The notes beneath the pieces were generated by a model, which had not been told where the DNA came from, did not search any database, and was given only the letters and a program-made list of their open reading frames with translations. Below, piece after piece: positions 55,034 to 63,287 of a DNA stretch of 64,000 bases; position 1 is the first letter of the stretch; each line of letters starts with the position of its first letter. The stretch spans positions 1 through 64,000 of the forward strand of contig VGYC01000011.1 in the NCBI GenBank assembly GCA_016873095.1, written 5' to 3'. The position numbers were made by a program, and so were the translations under genes. Source of the DNA: Planctomycetota bacterium (lineage in GTDB: Bacteria; Planctomycetota; Planctomycetia; Gemmatales; Gemmataceae).

Positions 55034-55249
55034 TTATCTCGGCGGTTCGCGCGTCTGCGCGGCGGGTGCTGTCGGCGATGACTGCCCGGGCTGGCCGCCA
55101 GGGATAGCCTGGCGATACGCAGGAGAAGTCCCCTCGTAAACAACCGCCCCAGAATCGAGGTAATCGTCGTCGAAATCGTTAATGAAGAAATCGTCCATGG
55201 CACAGCCGGACGAGGTTACCAGCAGTAGCAGAGCTGTCCATTTTCGCAT
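55034..55249 (-). CDS. Small lipoprotein
   Basis: 71 residues. The signal sequence MRKWTALLLLVTSSGCAMDD holds the lipobox (SSGC), with Cys at position ~17; Asp-rich residues follow, then a Pro/Ser/Gln-rich tail. AGGATGG precedes the ATG at 55249. The function is not recognisable. It lies between rsgA and the next exported protein. Confidence 0.65.
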   Translation of the reverse strand: MRKWTALLLLVTSSGCAMDDFFINDFDDDYLDSGAVVYEGTSPAYRQAIPGGQPGQSSPTAPAAQTREPPR

Positions 55250-55450
55250 CGGCCATCCTGCGCGTCTGGAACGCAGTTCTCCCGTGTTGTAGAGGTCCCC
55301 AGTTTGTCGCCGCCAGCTTGTATCGAGCGACCTCAAGACTGTCAAGTGAAGCGAAAAACCGGCAATTGCGTTACAGTTTAACGCGCCATCGGTCGATTCC
55401 TTGCAGAGAAGGTCATGTCCTGGTCGTAGTTTCTGCTCGGGGAGAGGCCG

Positions 55451-56713
55451 ATGGCGTTTTCAAGCAAGCGCGGCAAGTTGCTGATGATGGCGGTCCTGGG
55501 GGCTTCGGGGCTTTTCGTCGGGACGGCGACAGCTCAGGAGAACATGCCGCACGTCGCGTCGACGCACGTGCCCGTTTCCACAGCTCCCATGAACGCGCCG
55601 GGGAAGTATCAGGTCAAATCGCTGGCCTTCAAGCTTCCCTTCAGAATTGATCCGCGCACGCACGCGAACGTCCAGGAAATGCACTTGTGGAGTTGCGACG
55701 ACCAGGGCGTGTGGCTGATCATGGATCGGGTGTCACCTTCCGCCGGGTTTTTCACGTGCCGGGTCGGCCAGGACGGAGAATACGGATTCAGCATCGTGAC
55801 CGTGGACGGGGCCGGGAAGGTGCACCCGGCCGACGTGTCGCGCCGGCCTCCCGAGTTGCTGGTCGTCGTTCATTCCGGGAGTGAAGCAGCGTCGGTGCCG
55901 CCGTTGTCGCCGCTGATCAGCGATGCACCGGCCAGTCCGCCACTGAGCCTGGCGCCTCAGACCGCGTCAACGCCGCTGCCGCCACCGATCGTGCCACCAG
56001 TGGCGCCGCCGTTGTCGCCGTCGGTCATCGAGAAGAAACCGCTTGCCGCCAAGACGGAAAGCCTGATTCCGCTGGTGACAGACATTTCCAAGACAAAGCC
56101 GGGTGAAACCGTCGAGGTCATATCCGAAACACCGTTGACCATGGCCGGTATCGAGCACTCGGCAGCGACCGAACAGGCTGCGCCCGGGCCCATGCCGGTC
56201 AGCACCTCGACGACCATCCTGATCAACAGCACACAGGTGAGCGTCGATTACAACATCAATCGCAAAGGGCCCAGCGGCGTCAGCAAGGTCGAGATTTACG
56301 GGACCACGGACGGCGGCCAAAGCTGGAAGCGCTTCGGCGAGGATGCCGACCGCGTCAGTCCAGCCCTTGTGACGCTGCCCGGCGAAGGCATCTTCGGTTT
56401 GCGCCTGACAGGCATCAACGGTAACGGCTTCGGCAAGCCCCCTGCCGTCGGCGCCCAGCCCACGACCAGCATCGAGGTGGACACCACCCGTCCAAAGATC
56501 CAGTCGTGGAGCGCCACACCCATCAAGGACGGCAAGCTTGAGATCCAGTGGCTGGTCCTGGACAAGAACCTCGGCAACGCTCCGGTCAACCTTTATTACG
56601 CTCACGATCGCGGCGGCCCGTGGAAGCCGCTCTGCAAGAAACTCAAGGGTGAGGCTGTCTTCCGCGGACCGGTGCCGTCCGATGCCACCGACCAGCTCAT
56701 GATCCGCCTCTAA
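55451..56713 (+). CDS. Exported Ig/FN3-like protein, interrupted by an in-frame stop
   Basis: 420 residues with a signal peptide (LLMMAVLGASGLFVGTATAQ). A Pro-rich linker (about 160-200) is followed by beta-sandwich, FN3-like domains (VSKVEIYGTTDGGQSWKRFG, ALVTLPGEGIFGLRLTG; VNLYYAHDRGGPWKPL). TAA at 56711-56713 cuts the last domain. The frame continues for 47 codons with well-formed FN3-like sequence (ATDLAGNVSTTESQEPLIVD) to TGA at 56855-56857. A hairpin follows directly (56872-56902). This fits a full gene of 467 codons with a recent nonsense change, or readthrough, or a sequencing error. Confidence 0.8.
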   Translation: MAFSSKRGKLLMMAVLGASGLFVGTATAQENMPHVASTHVPVSTAPMNAPGKYQVKSLAFKLPFRIDPRTHANVQEMHLWSCDDQGVWLIMDRVSPSAGFFTCRVGQDGEYGFSIVTVDGAGKVHPADVSRRPPELLVVVHSGSEAASVPPLSPLISDAPASPPLSLAPQTASTPLPPPIVPPVAPPLSPSVIEKKPLAAKTESLIPLVTDISKTKPGETVEVISETPLTMAGIEHSAATEQAAPGPMPVSTSTTILINSTQVSVDYNINRKGPSGVSKVEIYGTTDGGQSWKRFGEDADRVSPALVTLPGEGIFGLRLTGINGNGFGKPPAVGAQPTTSIEVDTTRPKIQSWSATPIKDGKLEIQWLVLDKNLGNAPVNLYYAHDRGGPWKPLCKKLKGEAVFRGPVPSDATDQLMIRL

Positions 56714-56857
56714 GCCACCGACCTGGCCGGCAATGTCTCGACAACCGAATCTCAGGAACCGCTGATTGTCGATCGCATGGAGCCGGAAATCAATGTCGTC
56801 GGCGTCACCGTCACGCCGCGAACAACCGGTGAGATTCTGGTTCCGGCACAGCGCTGA
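56714..56857 (+). pseudogene. C-terminal continuation after the in-frame TAA
   Basis: Forty-seven sense codons in the same frame as the upstream gene end in TGA. They complete the last FN3-like domain: DLAGNVS is the usual end of such a domain. They have no start or ribosome binding site of their own. Confidence 0.6.
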
Positions 56858-56871
56858 CACAGTTTAGGACC

Positions 56872-56902
56872 AGGCGGCGGCTCGGCAGGAGCCTCGCCGC
56901 CT
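56872..56902. terminator. Hairpin after the FN3-like gene
   Basis: AGGCGGCG/CGCCGCCT and GCTC/GAGC with a CT bulge. It lies between two convergent genes and directly behind the TGA at 56857, which is consistent with that being the ancestral end. No T run. Confidence 0.45.
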
Positions 56903-56952
56903 CGCGCTCCCGGCCCCACGACAGCCTCGCGCTCCCAGAGTGAAATGGCCGG

Positions 56953-57864
56953 CTAGAGCCGCAGTTTTCGCCACAAGACGCCGGCGAGCAGCCGGGCCTT
57001 GTCCCAGCGCGAGACCTCTGGCCGTGTTCGCCACACGTCATAGCCGATCTGCTCGATCTTTGCCAGGATGGCAAGCCCGCCGCGCACGAATAGTTCGATG
57101 TCCGGCTGAATCTCGACCGGCATCAGCTTCACCAGCGGCATGCCCTCGTGAAACAGCGCACGGGCGCGCTCCACCTCGAAGCGCATCAGGTCGGCAAAGG
57201 CCGGCGTGAAGCGGCGGGCCTCCAGATCAGCGTCCGTGTAGCCGAAGCGCCGACGGTCCTCGGCAGGCAGATACACTCGGCCGATGTCGAGATCGCGGGC
57301 CACATCCTGCCAAAAGTTCGCCAGCTGCAACCCCGTACAAATGCGATCCGCCAGCTGCGCGCGACGTTCGTCAAACGAGTCACACAGATAAAGCACGAGA
57401 TGTCCCACCGGATTGGCCGAGTTACGACAGTAGTTCAGGAGCTGCTCGTAGCTTTCGTAGCGCGTGACGCTCTGGTCTTGTTCGAAGGCGAGCAGCAAGT
57501 CCAGGAACGGCTTGGGAGGAATCCGGAAGCGTGCTATCGTGGGCGCCAGCGCGAACATGACGGGATGGCTGGACCTACCTTCATAGCAGCGCACTAGCTC
57601 CGCGCGCCACCATTGCAAGAGGTCTAGCGCCTGCTGCCCGCCACCAGTCTCGTCGCCGAGGTCGTCGGCCCAGCGGCAGTAGGCATAGATCGCGTGGAAG
57701 TGCGGCAACAAGCGGCGCGGCAACAGCAGGCTCGCCACCGAGAAGTTTTCGTAATGCGTGTATGCCAGCCGCCGGCAATACTGCCGCGCGCGCGCCAGCG
57801 TCATGCCGTTGCGACGGCATTCCGGGCCGAAGCGAGCCAGCTCTTGCAGGAATGCGTGACTCAT
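56953..57864 (-). CDS. hpnC: Squalene synthase (HpnC-like) of the squalene/phytoene synthase family
   Basis: 303 residues. It carries the Asp-rich motifs YCRWADDLGDE near residue 62 and QDVARDLDIGRVYLP near residue 190, and YTHYENFSVASLLLPRRL, typical of HpnC. With HpnD and HpnE this pathway turns farnesyl diphosphate into squalene for hopanoids; HpnD and HpnE are not in this window. ATG 57864 gives the family's usual N-terminus; the frame to 57981 is longer but not similar. Confidence 0.88.
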   Translation of the reverse strand: MSHAFLQELARFGPECRRNGMTLARARQYCRRLAYTHYENFSVASLLLPRRLLPHFHAIYAYCRWADDLGDETGGGQQALDLLQWWRAELVRCYEGRSSHPVMFALAPTIARFRIPPKPFLDLLLAFEQDQSVTRYESYEQLLNYCRNSANPVGHLVLYLCDSFDERRAQLADRICTGLQLANFWQDVARDLDIGRVYLPAEDRRRFGYTDADLEARRFTPAFADLMRFEVERARALFHEGMPLVKLMPVEIQPDIELFVRGGLAILAKIEQIGYDVWRTRPEVSRWDKARLLAGVLWRKLRL

Positions 57865-58007
57865 GACCAGATTGTAGCCGAATTCGCCGGAATCGGGTGC
57901 AGTCCTCAAGCCGGCGCTACCCGACGTCAGGTGAGTTTGGCAACGCAACGCGCATCCGGCGCAGCGCAGTAGAATACACACTGTCGTCGCAGTAACCCGG
58001 AGTATGC

Positions 58008-58823
58008 ATGCGCGTCCTGTTCATCGGCGATATCGTGGGCCAGCCTGGAGTGGCCATGGTCCGGCGTGCGTTACCGCTTGTCGTGGCAGCCGAGAAGATT
58101 GATCTGGTCATTGCCAATGCCGAGAATGCAGCCAGCACCGGAGCGGGAATGACTCCCGGCATCTACCGGCAGTTGCGTGAGGGCGGCGTCGATCTCGTCA
58201 CCATGGGGGACCACATTTACAAGAAGGCCGAGTTGATCCCGGTGCTCAACGAGGACGGCCGAATCTGCAAGCCGGCGAACTTCCCTGCCGACGCGCCGGG
58301 CCGGGACTACGCATTGGGCGCGACCAAAGATGGCACACCGGTCGCCGTCATGTGTCTGCTAGGCCGCACGTTCATGCGGCCGGTGGACTGCCCCTTCCGC
58401 GCCGCCGATCGAGTGTTACGCAACCTCGAGGGCAAAGCCAAATGCGTGGTGGTCGACATGCACGCCGAGGCGACGGCCGACAAGTATCTCATGCTGCACC
58501 ATGTCAAGGGCCGCGTTAGCGCCGTCATCGGCTCGCACACGCATGTGCCGACTGCGGATGAGGCAGTGTTTCCGCCCGGGACCGCCTTCATCAGCGATGT
58601 GGGTATGACCGGTCCTTATGACAGCATCCTGGGCCGCCGCGTCGAACGCGTGCTGTCCACGGCGGTGACGTTCGTGCCGTCGCATTTCGAGGTTGCCAGC
58701 GGCGACCCGCGTCTGGCGGGCGCCATCGTCGAGATCGATCTGCATACTGGCAAGGCCAGCAGCATCCACCGCATCATGCTGGACGAGGCGGCAATCGCCC
58801 GAATCGCTGCCGGGAAGGATTGA
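58008..58823 (+). CDS. ymdB: YmdB-family metallophosphoesterase
   Basis: 271 residues. It matches the YmdB family: LFIGDIVGQPG, NAENAASTGAG, CKPANFP, FMRPVDCPF, DMHAEATADK, GSHTHVPTADE and DVGMTGPYDSILG. Members hydrolyse 2',3'-cyclic nucleotides and affect biofilm and sporulation choices in Bacillus. The usual GNH metal motif reads GDH here (near residue 67), so Asn is replaced by Asp. ATG 58008 is preceded by CCGGAG. Confidence 0.92.
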   Translation: MRVLFIGDIVGQPGVAMVRRALPLVVAAEKIDLVIANAENAASTGAGMTPGIYRQLREGGVDLVTMGDHIYKKAELIPVLNEDGRICKPANFPADAPGRDYALGATKDGTPVAVMCLLGRTFMRPVDCPFRAADRVLRNLEGKAKCVVVDMHAEATADKYLMLHHVKGRVSAVIGSHTHVPTADEAVFPPGTAFISDVGMTGPYDSILGRRVERVLSTAVTFVPSHFEVASGDPRLAGAIVEIDLHTGKASSIHRIMLDEAAIARIAAGKD

Positions 58824-58895
58824 AATTCTGCCTGCCGACAGCTCTCTGGTCTCTGCGAACGCAAATCGCGACACGCGCTGTGAAGCTTCAAGACG

Positions 58896-59672
58896 CTAGC
58901 CGGCGTCGAAATACTTGACGGCATTGCGAAAGAGCTGAAGGCCGTCCCCCTCGGACTTGAGCCCCTCGCGAGTCCAGCGGGGATGCTGCGTGGGCAGCAC
59001 GTGGCGTTCGGGGTGCGGCATTAGTCCGAGCACGCGGCCGCTCACGTCGCACAAGCCGGCCACGTCCCCCTCCGAGCCGTTGGGATTCACGGGAAACGGT
59101 CCCGGATTGCCGTCGCCATCGACATAACGCAGCACTACCTGGCCGGCCTGCTCCAGACCGCGCAGAATCCAGGGGGCTCGGCAGGTGAACCGCCCCTCGC
59201 CGTGGGCGATCGGCAGGAGAAATCGCTGGTAGCCCTTCAGAAAAGGGCAACGCTGGGCATCCGGCTGCAACCAGATCCAGCGATCCTCGAACCGGCCGTG
59301 GGAATTGTCGGTCAGGGTCGCCAGCGGGCCGTCGTCGTCGGGGATGAGGATCAAACCCGCCTTGAGGAGAACCTGGAAGCCGTTACAGATGCCAAGGATC
59401 AGCTTGTCCCTGGCCCGAAACCGGTGCAAGGCGTCACCGAGAAAGTGCTTCAACTGAACGGCGAGGATCTTGCCGGCCGCCACGTCGTCGCCGTAGGTAA
59501 ATCCGCCTGGAATCACGAGAATCTGAAAGTCGTGCAGCAGCTTGGGAGATTCGCGCAGTCGATGGATGTGCACGCGCTCCGCGATGGCGCCGGCAAGTTC
59601 GAAGGCGAAGTGCGTCTCGACGTCACAGTTTGCCCCCGGGGCACGCAGGATCAGCACGCGCGGCTTGGCCAT
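58896..59672 (-). CDS. purQ: Phosphoribosylformylglycinamidine synthase subunit PurQ
   Basis: 258 residues. A class I glutamine amidotransferase that feeds ammonia to PurL in purine synthesis. GICNGFQVLLKAGL holds the catalytic Cys (near residue 95) and MPHPERH the catalytic His; PGGFTYGDD is the early family motif. Longer than E. coli-type single-subunit forms, matching stand-alone PurQ. ATG 59672. No purL or purS is adjacent. Confidence 0.95.
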   Translation of the reverse strand: MAKPRVLILRAPGANCDVETHFAFELAGAIAERVHIHRLRESPKLLHDFQILVIPGGFTYGDDVAAGKILAVQLKHFLGDALHRFRARDKLILGICNGFQVLLKAGLILIPDDDGPLATLTDNSHGRFEDRWIWLQPDAQRCPFLKGYQRFLLPIAHGEGRFTCRAPWILRGLEQAGQVVLRYVDGDGNPGPFPVNPNGSEGDVAGLCDVSGRVLGLMPHPERHVLPTQHPRWTREGLKSEGDGLQLFRNAVKYFDAG

Positions 59673-59735
59673 GCCCTCATCTTATGGATGCGCCCGGCGT
59701 GCAACCGCTGAGCCGTGCACATGGCGACACGAAAA

Positions 59736-59781
59736 AACTCGAGGCGGCAACGATTCGTCAGGATCGTTGCCGCCTCGAGTT
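59736..59781 (-). terminator. Strong rho-independent terminator
   Basis: Two perfect 19-bp arms (59736-59754 and 59763-59781) with an eight-base loop; on the minus strand a run of Ts follows. It ends the small-protein transcript upstream of purQ and keeps the two apart. Confidence 0.9.
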
Positions 59782-59803
59782 CTTGGCGAACAGAACTTGG
59801 TCG

Positions 59804-59998
59804 TTAGCTGTCCGCGAGGACGAAGGCGGGGGTCACCATGAAGCCGCCGCTCTCGACATCCTTCTTCTCCATTTCCTCGTGCACCACCGGGTGCCAGGTG
59901 TGCTCGCGCTCGTCGGTGGGAACATAGTTTTCCCGCGCCCAGCGCCGCAACCGCAACTCTTCGATGAAGTCCAGCTCCGCCATCACACGACTACTCAT
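59804..59998 (-). CDS. Small conserved planctomycete-type protein
   Basis: 64 residues: MSSRVMAELDFIEELRLRRW then ARENYVPTDEREHTWHPVVH and a Glu/Lys-rich tail. The ELRLRRWARENYVP and WHPVV stretches look like those I have seen in small proteins of other planctomycetes. No function known. ATG 59998 gives the conserved start; an ATG four codons earlier is less likely. Followed by a strong terminator. Confidence 0.6.
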   Translation of the reverse strand: MSSRVMAELDFIEELRLRRWARENYVPTDEREHTWHPVVHEEMEKKDVESGGFMVTPAFVLADS

Positions 59999-60182
59999 GA
60001 AACACCTCAAACACGTCTAAACTGCATGGACATCATGCCTCCCGATTGGGTGGCCACGTAAATATATCGGTTTGCGTGCGTCCTTCAAGAACGAAACGGC
60101 GCCGGCGCGGCGAAATTCGCCCGCTAAAATCGGCAAATTCGCCCCATACCGGTCAGGTTGGCTAACCTGAACCTCAGCGCAG

Positions 60183-61085
60183 TTAGCGCATGTCGATGAT
60201 GTACACGTCGTAACCGCCGCCGCGATTGGAGATGAACGCCAGACGCCGGCCATCAGGGGACCACGTGGCGAAATTGTCCTGGGCCGGATGGCGGGTGAGG
60301 TTGCGCGGCGCGGTGCCGTCGGCGCTCATCACATGAACGTCGTAGTTGCCGTCGCGATTGGAGGTGAAGGCGATGCGTTTGCCGTCCGGCGACCACACAG
60401 GCCAGTAGTCCATCGTCGGGTTGCTGGTGAGGCGGCGCACCCCGCTGCCGTCGCGCTTCATCACGAAGATCTCCAGGTTGCCGGCTCGCCCACTGGTGAA
60501 TGCCAGCTCCTTGCCGTCGGGCGACCAGCTCGGGCTGTTGTTGGGGCCGGTGCTGCTGCTGAGGCGCTTGATGTTACCGCCGGCGGCGTCGGCGACAAAA
60601 ATCTCCTGGTTCTTGTCACGCGTGCTTGCCCAGACGATGGCCTTGCCGTCCGGCGACCAGCGCGGCGCCTCCTCGAACGCCTTGTGCGGCAGCAGGTTTC
60701 TGTGCTCGCTCCCGTCAGCGTTCATGACGTCGATCTGCAGCTTGCCATCGGTCCCCTGCAGCTTGTCAAAGACAAAGATGATTCGCTTGCTGTCCGGGGA
60801 CCAGTGGCCATCGAAGTGCGGCATGTTCTCGCGCGGCAGCAACGCTTTCAGCTCGCTGCCATCCGTCTTCATGGTCCACAGCCCCATCTTCCCCTTGTGA
60901 ATGCGCGTGAACAGAAACCGCTCGCCGTCCGGCGACCAGGACAGATGCTGCATGAAATCACCGACTTTGCCGATGCGCTTCGCGTCCGGAGCCTTGGGTT
61001 GGGCCGACTTGCCATCCTCCTGAGCCGTCATGGCGCCGGCCGCCAGACCAAGAACAACGCAGCCGCAGAGACAACGCAGAATCAT
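60183..61085 (-). CDS. Exported TolB-like WD40 (PD40) beta-propeller
   Basis: 300 residues with a signal peptide (MILRCLCGCVVLGLAAGAMTA). Six PD40 blades carry repeated WSPDGK... motifs (FLFTRIHKGK, WSPDGKAIVWASTRDKNQEI, WSPDGRRLAFISNRGGGYD). Resembles the propeller of TolB, but lacks its N-terminal domain and is not next to tol genes. ATG 61085 follows GGGGGC; the ATG at 61097 does not. The tRNA gene begins 35 bp away. Confidence 0.88.
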   Translation of the reverse strand: MILRCLCGCVVLGLAAGAMTAQEDGKSAQPKAPDAKRIGKVGDFMQHLSWSPDGERFLFTRIHKGKMGLWTMKTDGSELKALLPRENMPHFDGHWSPDSKRIIFVFDKLQGTDGKLQIDVMNADGSEHRNLLPHKAFEEAPRWSPDGKAIVWASTRDKNQEIFVADAAGGNIKRLSSSTGPNNSPSWSPDGKELAFTSGRAGNLEIFVMKRDGSGVRRLTSNPTMDYWPVWSPDGKRIAFTSNRDGNYDVHVMSADGTAPRNLTRHPAQDNFATWSPDGRRLAFISNRGGGYDVYIIDMR

Positions 61086-61120
61086 GCTTGCCCCCATCCA
61101 TCAATGTGCCGACCGAGAAG

Positions 61121-61194
61121 CAGGGCTGGAGGGATTCGAACCCCCGACCGGCGGATTAGAAATCCGCTGCTCTGTCCAACTGAGCTACAGCCCC
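61121..61194 (-). tRNA. tRNA-Arg (anticodon UCU)
   Basis: Complete cloverleaf on the minus strand, 74 nt. Acceptor 7 bp (with a G-U end pair), D arm AGC..., anticodon stem GCGGA/TCCGC with loop TTTCTAA giving TCT, T arm GGGGG/CCCTC with TTCGAAT. CCA is not encoded. It reads AGA. It borders the mobile element, with the integrase on its 5' side. Confidence 0.95.
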
Positions 61195-61270
61195 AATCGC
61201 TTTCGTTTCAACGCTTTACGCTCCGTTTCGCTAATGCTTTCCGCAACGAAGAGCCTACAAGGAGGCTACG

Positions 61271-62326
61271 GTGCGAATTGCAAAGCGTCAGATTGTGCGT
61301 CAGGGAAAGCCCACGCTCTCCCGCAAGTATTATCTCCAAATTCGGATACGGGGAAAGCCCCAAAGGTTCGCTCTCACGGAAGAACTCGCATCAAGCAAGG
61401 CGATGGCAAACGAGATTATCCGCAATCGCCAGCGTATCGCCCTTGCCTTGCCGATGGCGGAGAAGAAGACGCCAGCGTGGGAACATGCTCTCGCCTTCCT
61501 TGCCGACTTGGAAGCGAATGGCAGGAGTTTTCATCACCTGCGAAGGCATCGGCATATCCTTCGCAAAATCATCGGCGAAGGCGTCATGCTCCACGAAATC
61601 ACGATTGCCAGCGTGGACGCCTTCCTTCACGCAATGGCGAAGCAAGGCAAAAGCCCACGCACTCGCAACATGTATCGCCAAGCAATCGTGGGCTTGTTCA
61701 ATTGGCTTGTGCGGAAGCAACGCATCACGACAAATCCCTTGCTTGCCGTGAGCAAAGCGGAGAAGCGAAGCGTTCGCCTTCGCCGTGCTTTGCTGCCAAC
61801 GGAACTTTCCTTTCTCTTGACAGCAACAGAGAAGCACAACGCAGAGCGTGCTTTGCTCTATCGCTTGGCAATCTATTCAGGTCTTCGCAAGAGCGAATTG
61901 CAACGGCTCAAGGTGCATTCGCTCACGCTCTCGCCTTCGCCATTACTCACGCTTCCCGAAGGTGCGACGAAGAACCGCAAGGCTTGTGTCTTGCCATTGC
62001 CGATGCACCTGGCGGAGCAACTGGCGAAGCATTGCGAAGGCAAGAGCCAGAGCGATGCTTTGATTTATTGCTCAAGCGATATCCATCTTCGCTTTTACGA
62101 AGATTGCCAACGGGCAGGGATTGCCAAGCATGATGCACAAGGAAGGATTGCCGATTTCCATTCGCTTCGCAAATGCACGGGAACGCTCCTGGCTCTCGCA
62201 GGCGTTCACCCACGCATCGCTCAACATATCCTTCGCCATTCCACAATGGAACTCACCATGAGCGTCTACACGGACGCTAACCTTCTCCCCATGAGCGAAG
62301 GCATCAACGCCCTGCCATTGCTCTAA
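61271..62326 (+). CDS. Tyrosine recombinase (integrase)
   Basis: 351 residues. The catalytic residues are R206 (SGLRKSEL), H297/R300 (FHSLRK), H323 (RHST) and Y333 (VYTD). The N-terminal ~60 residues resemble an arm-binding domain, and ~65-160 are the core-binding domain. It joins the element to a tRNA-borne attachment site. GTG start with AGGAGG at six bases upstream. It starts 76 bp from the tRNA's 5' end. Confidence 0.93.
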   Translation: MRIAKRQIVRQGKPTLSRKYYLQIRIRGKPQRFALTEELASSKAMANEIIRNRQRIALALPMAEKKTPAWEHALAFLADLEANGRSFHHLRRHRHILRKIIGEGVMLHEITIASVDAFLHAMAKQGKSPRTRNMYRQAIVGLFNWLVRKQRITTNPLLAVSKAEKRSVRLRRALLPTELSFLLTATEKHNAERALLYRLAIYSGLRKSELQRLKVHSLTLSPSPLLTLPEGATKNRKACVLPLPMHLAEQLAKHCEGKSQSDALIYCSSDIHLRFYEDCQRAGIAKHDAQGRIADFHSLRKCTGTLLALAGVHPRIAQHILRHSTMELTMSVYTDANLLPMSEGINALPLL

Positions 62327-62328
62327 AC

Positions 62329-62468
62329 ACTCCCCTACTACTCCCCTACTCCCCTACTCCCTACTACTCCCCTTGCGATGGGGAGTACTTTGGGGAGTAG
62401 TAGGGAGTACTTTTACTCCCCTTGCCGAAGGGAGTAGGGGAGTACAGGGAGTAGGGGAGTACGGGAGT
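62329..62468. repeat. Iteron-like array: 14 copies of ACTCCC(C) in two orientations
   Basis: Six copies read ACTCCCC/ACTCCC on the plus strand (starts at 62329, 62340, 62348, 62356, 62366, 62415) and eight read GGGGAGT/GGGAGT (62380, 62392, 62403, 62430, 62437, 62447, 62454, 62463). They are spaced 7-12 bp apart, with a larger gap at 62373-62414. Two hairpins form around TTGCGAT (62366-62386) and TTGCCGAA (62415-62435). It lies directly behind the integrase stop. It could be a replication origin, integrase/excisionase arm sites or a transcription control region. Confidence 0.85.
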
Positions 62469-62512
62469 ACCCATCGGAAACTTTTCATTCTGCCAACGGG
62501 ACGCACCTGCGG

Positions 62513-62539
62513 CGGAGCGATGAAAAACTCCGTTTTTTT
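62513..62539 (+). terminator. Weak terminator after the integrase array
   Basis: Five-bp stem CGGAG/CTCCG around a 10-base A-rich loop, followed by seven Ts. Confidence 0.4.
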
Positions 62540-62653
62540 GGGAAGGCGTATATACACACCTTTTTTTAGCTATCATTTCCATCTAAACGGCGAGATCCCT
62601 CCGTGCGCATTATGGGACCTTTTTTCTTCACTAACTAAAGCAAGAAACATCGT

Positions 62654-62682
62654 TTGCGTGATAAACTTTATTTTGGTAGAAT
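62654..62682 (+). promoter_or_regulatory. Candidate promoter for the excisionase operon
   Basis: TTGCGT at 62654-62659 and TAGAAT at 62677-62682, spaced 17 bp. The predicted transcript starts about 30 bases before the ATG at 62723. Confidence 0.45.
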
Positions 62683-62722
62683 AGATACCTTACACTAACA
62701 TCTAACCCAATGGAGAAAGATT

Positions 62723-62938
62723 ATGACAGCAAACGAAGTTGCGGAACTGCTTGGCGTGAGCACAAGTAGAATCTACATGGCGCATTTTCACAAACGAGTA
62801 GAAGTGCCAAAAGCAAAGCATGGCAATTCCTACATCTACAGTGCTGTAGATGTGGAGCGATTGCGTGAGTATTTCAGGGCGATTGCCAATCGTTATCGCC
62901 CATTAACAATCATAAACGAGAAAGAAGGTGAAGCATGA
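62723..62938 (+). CDS. Excisionase-type helix-turn-helix protein
   Basis: 71 residues with the HTH ANEVAELLGVSTSRIYMAHF (residues 3-22) and then a beta hairpin region, as in small MerR/AlpA-like excisionases. It probably directs excision or controls the element's genes. GGAGAA lies about seven bases upstream of the ATG. Its stop overlaps the next start (ATGA), coupling translation. Confidence 0.8.
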   Translation: MTANEVAELLGVSTSRIYMAHFHKRVEVPKAKHGNSYIYSAVDVERLREYFRAIANRYRPLTIINEKEGEA

Positions 62939-63276
62939 AATTGACAGTAAAACAAAGTGGCGTTCCCGTTGGCACTTATCTTGCCAGGTTTACAGGCACA
63001 AAAGAAACCGAAAACGATTTTGGCGAAGGCTTGGCGTGGGAGTTTGATGTGCAATCAGGTGCGCACGCAGGAGCAAAGGCAGGACGCATTACAGGACGCA
63101 CGCCCACAACGAAGAACGCTTGTGGCAAAATGCTTGCGTCCATTTCGGGCAAGAGCCTAAGCGCAGGAGAAGAGATTGACTTGGCGGATTACATCGGAAG
63201 GAACTATCTGATAATCGTTGCGGAGACGCCAAGTGGGAGCACAAGAGTTGAAAGCGTTGCGCTCCCGCCAATCTGA
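62935..63276 (+). CDS. Unknown 113-residue element protein
   Basis: I do not recognise it with confidence. It looks like a small beta-rich protein (GTYLARFTGTKETENDF, AWEFDVQSG, YLIIVAETPSG), reminiscent in layout of small phage DNA-metabolism proteins such as DUF669 or single-strand binders, but without decisive residues. It overlaps the HTH stop by four bases (ATGA), so it is co-translated with it. The primase-like gene follows. Confidence 0.55.
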   Translation: MKLTVKQSGVPVGTYLARFTGTKETENDFGEGLAWEFDVQSGAHAGAKAGRITGRTPTTKNACGKMLASISGKSLSAGEEIDLADYIGRNYLIIVAETPSGSTRVESVALPPI

Positions 63277-63287
63277 CAAAAAGCACA

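Larger units (their letters stand above)
62469..62722. other. AT-rich intergenic region of the element
   Basis: Holds a weak terminator (62513-62539) and a promoter (62654-62682). No gene is evident in it. Confidence 0.5.

Noticed and set aside
60140-60182. Terminator after the TolB-like gene
   Set aside because: CAGGTT/AACCTG makes only a short stem without a T run; not convincing.
61200-61270. Second tRNA or att copy next to the integrase
   Set aside because: I see no repeat of the tRNA sequence in the 76 bp between the tRNA and the integrase start.
62329-62468. CRISPR array
   Set aside because: Repeats are only 6-7 bases with 7-12 bp spacing in two orientations; no spacers of CRISPR length and no cas genes nearby.
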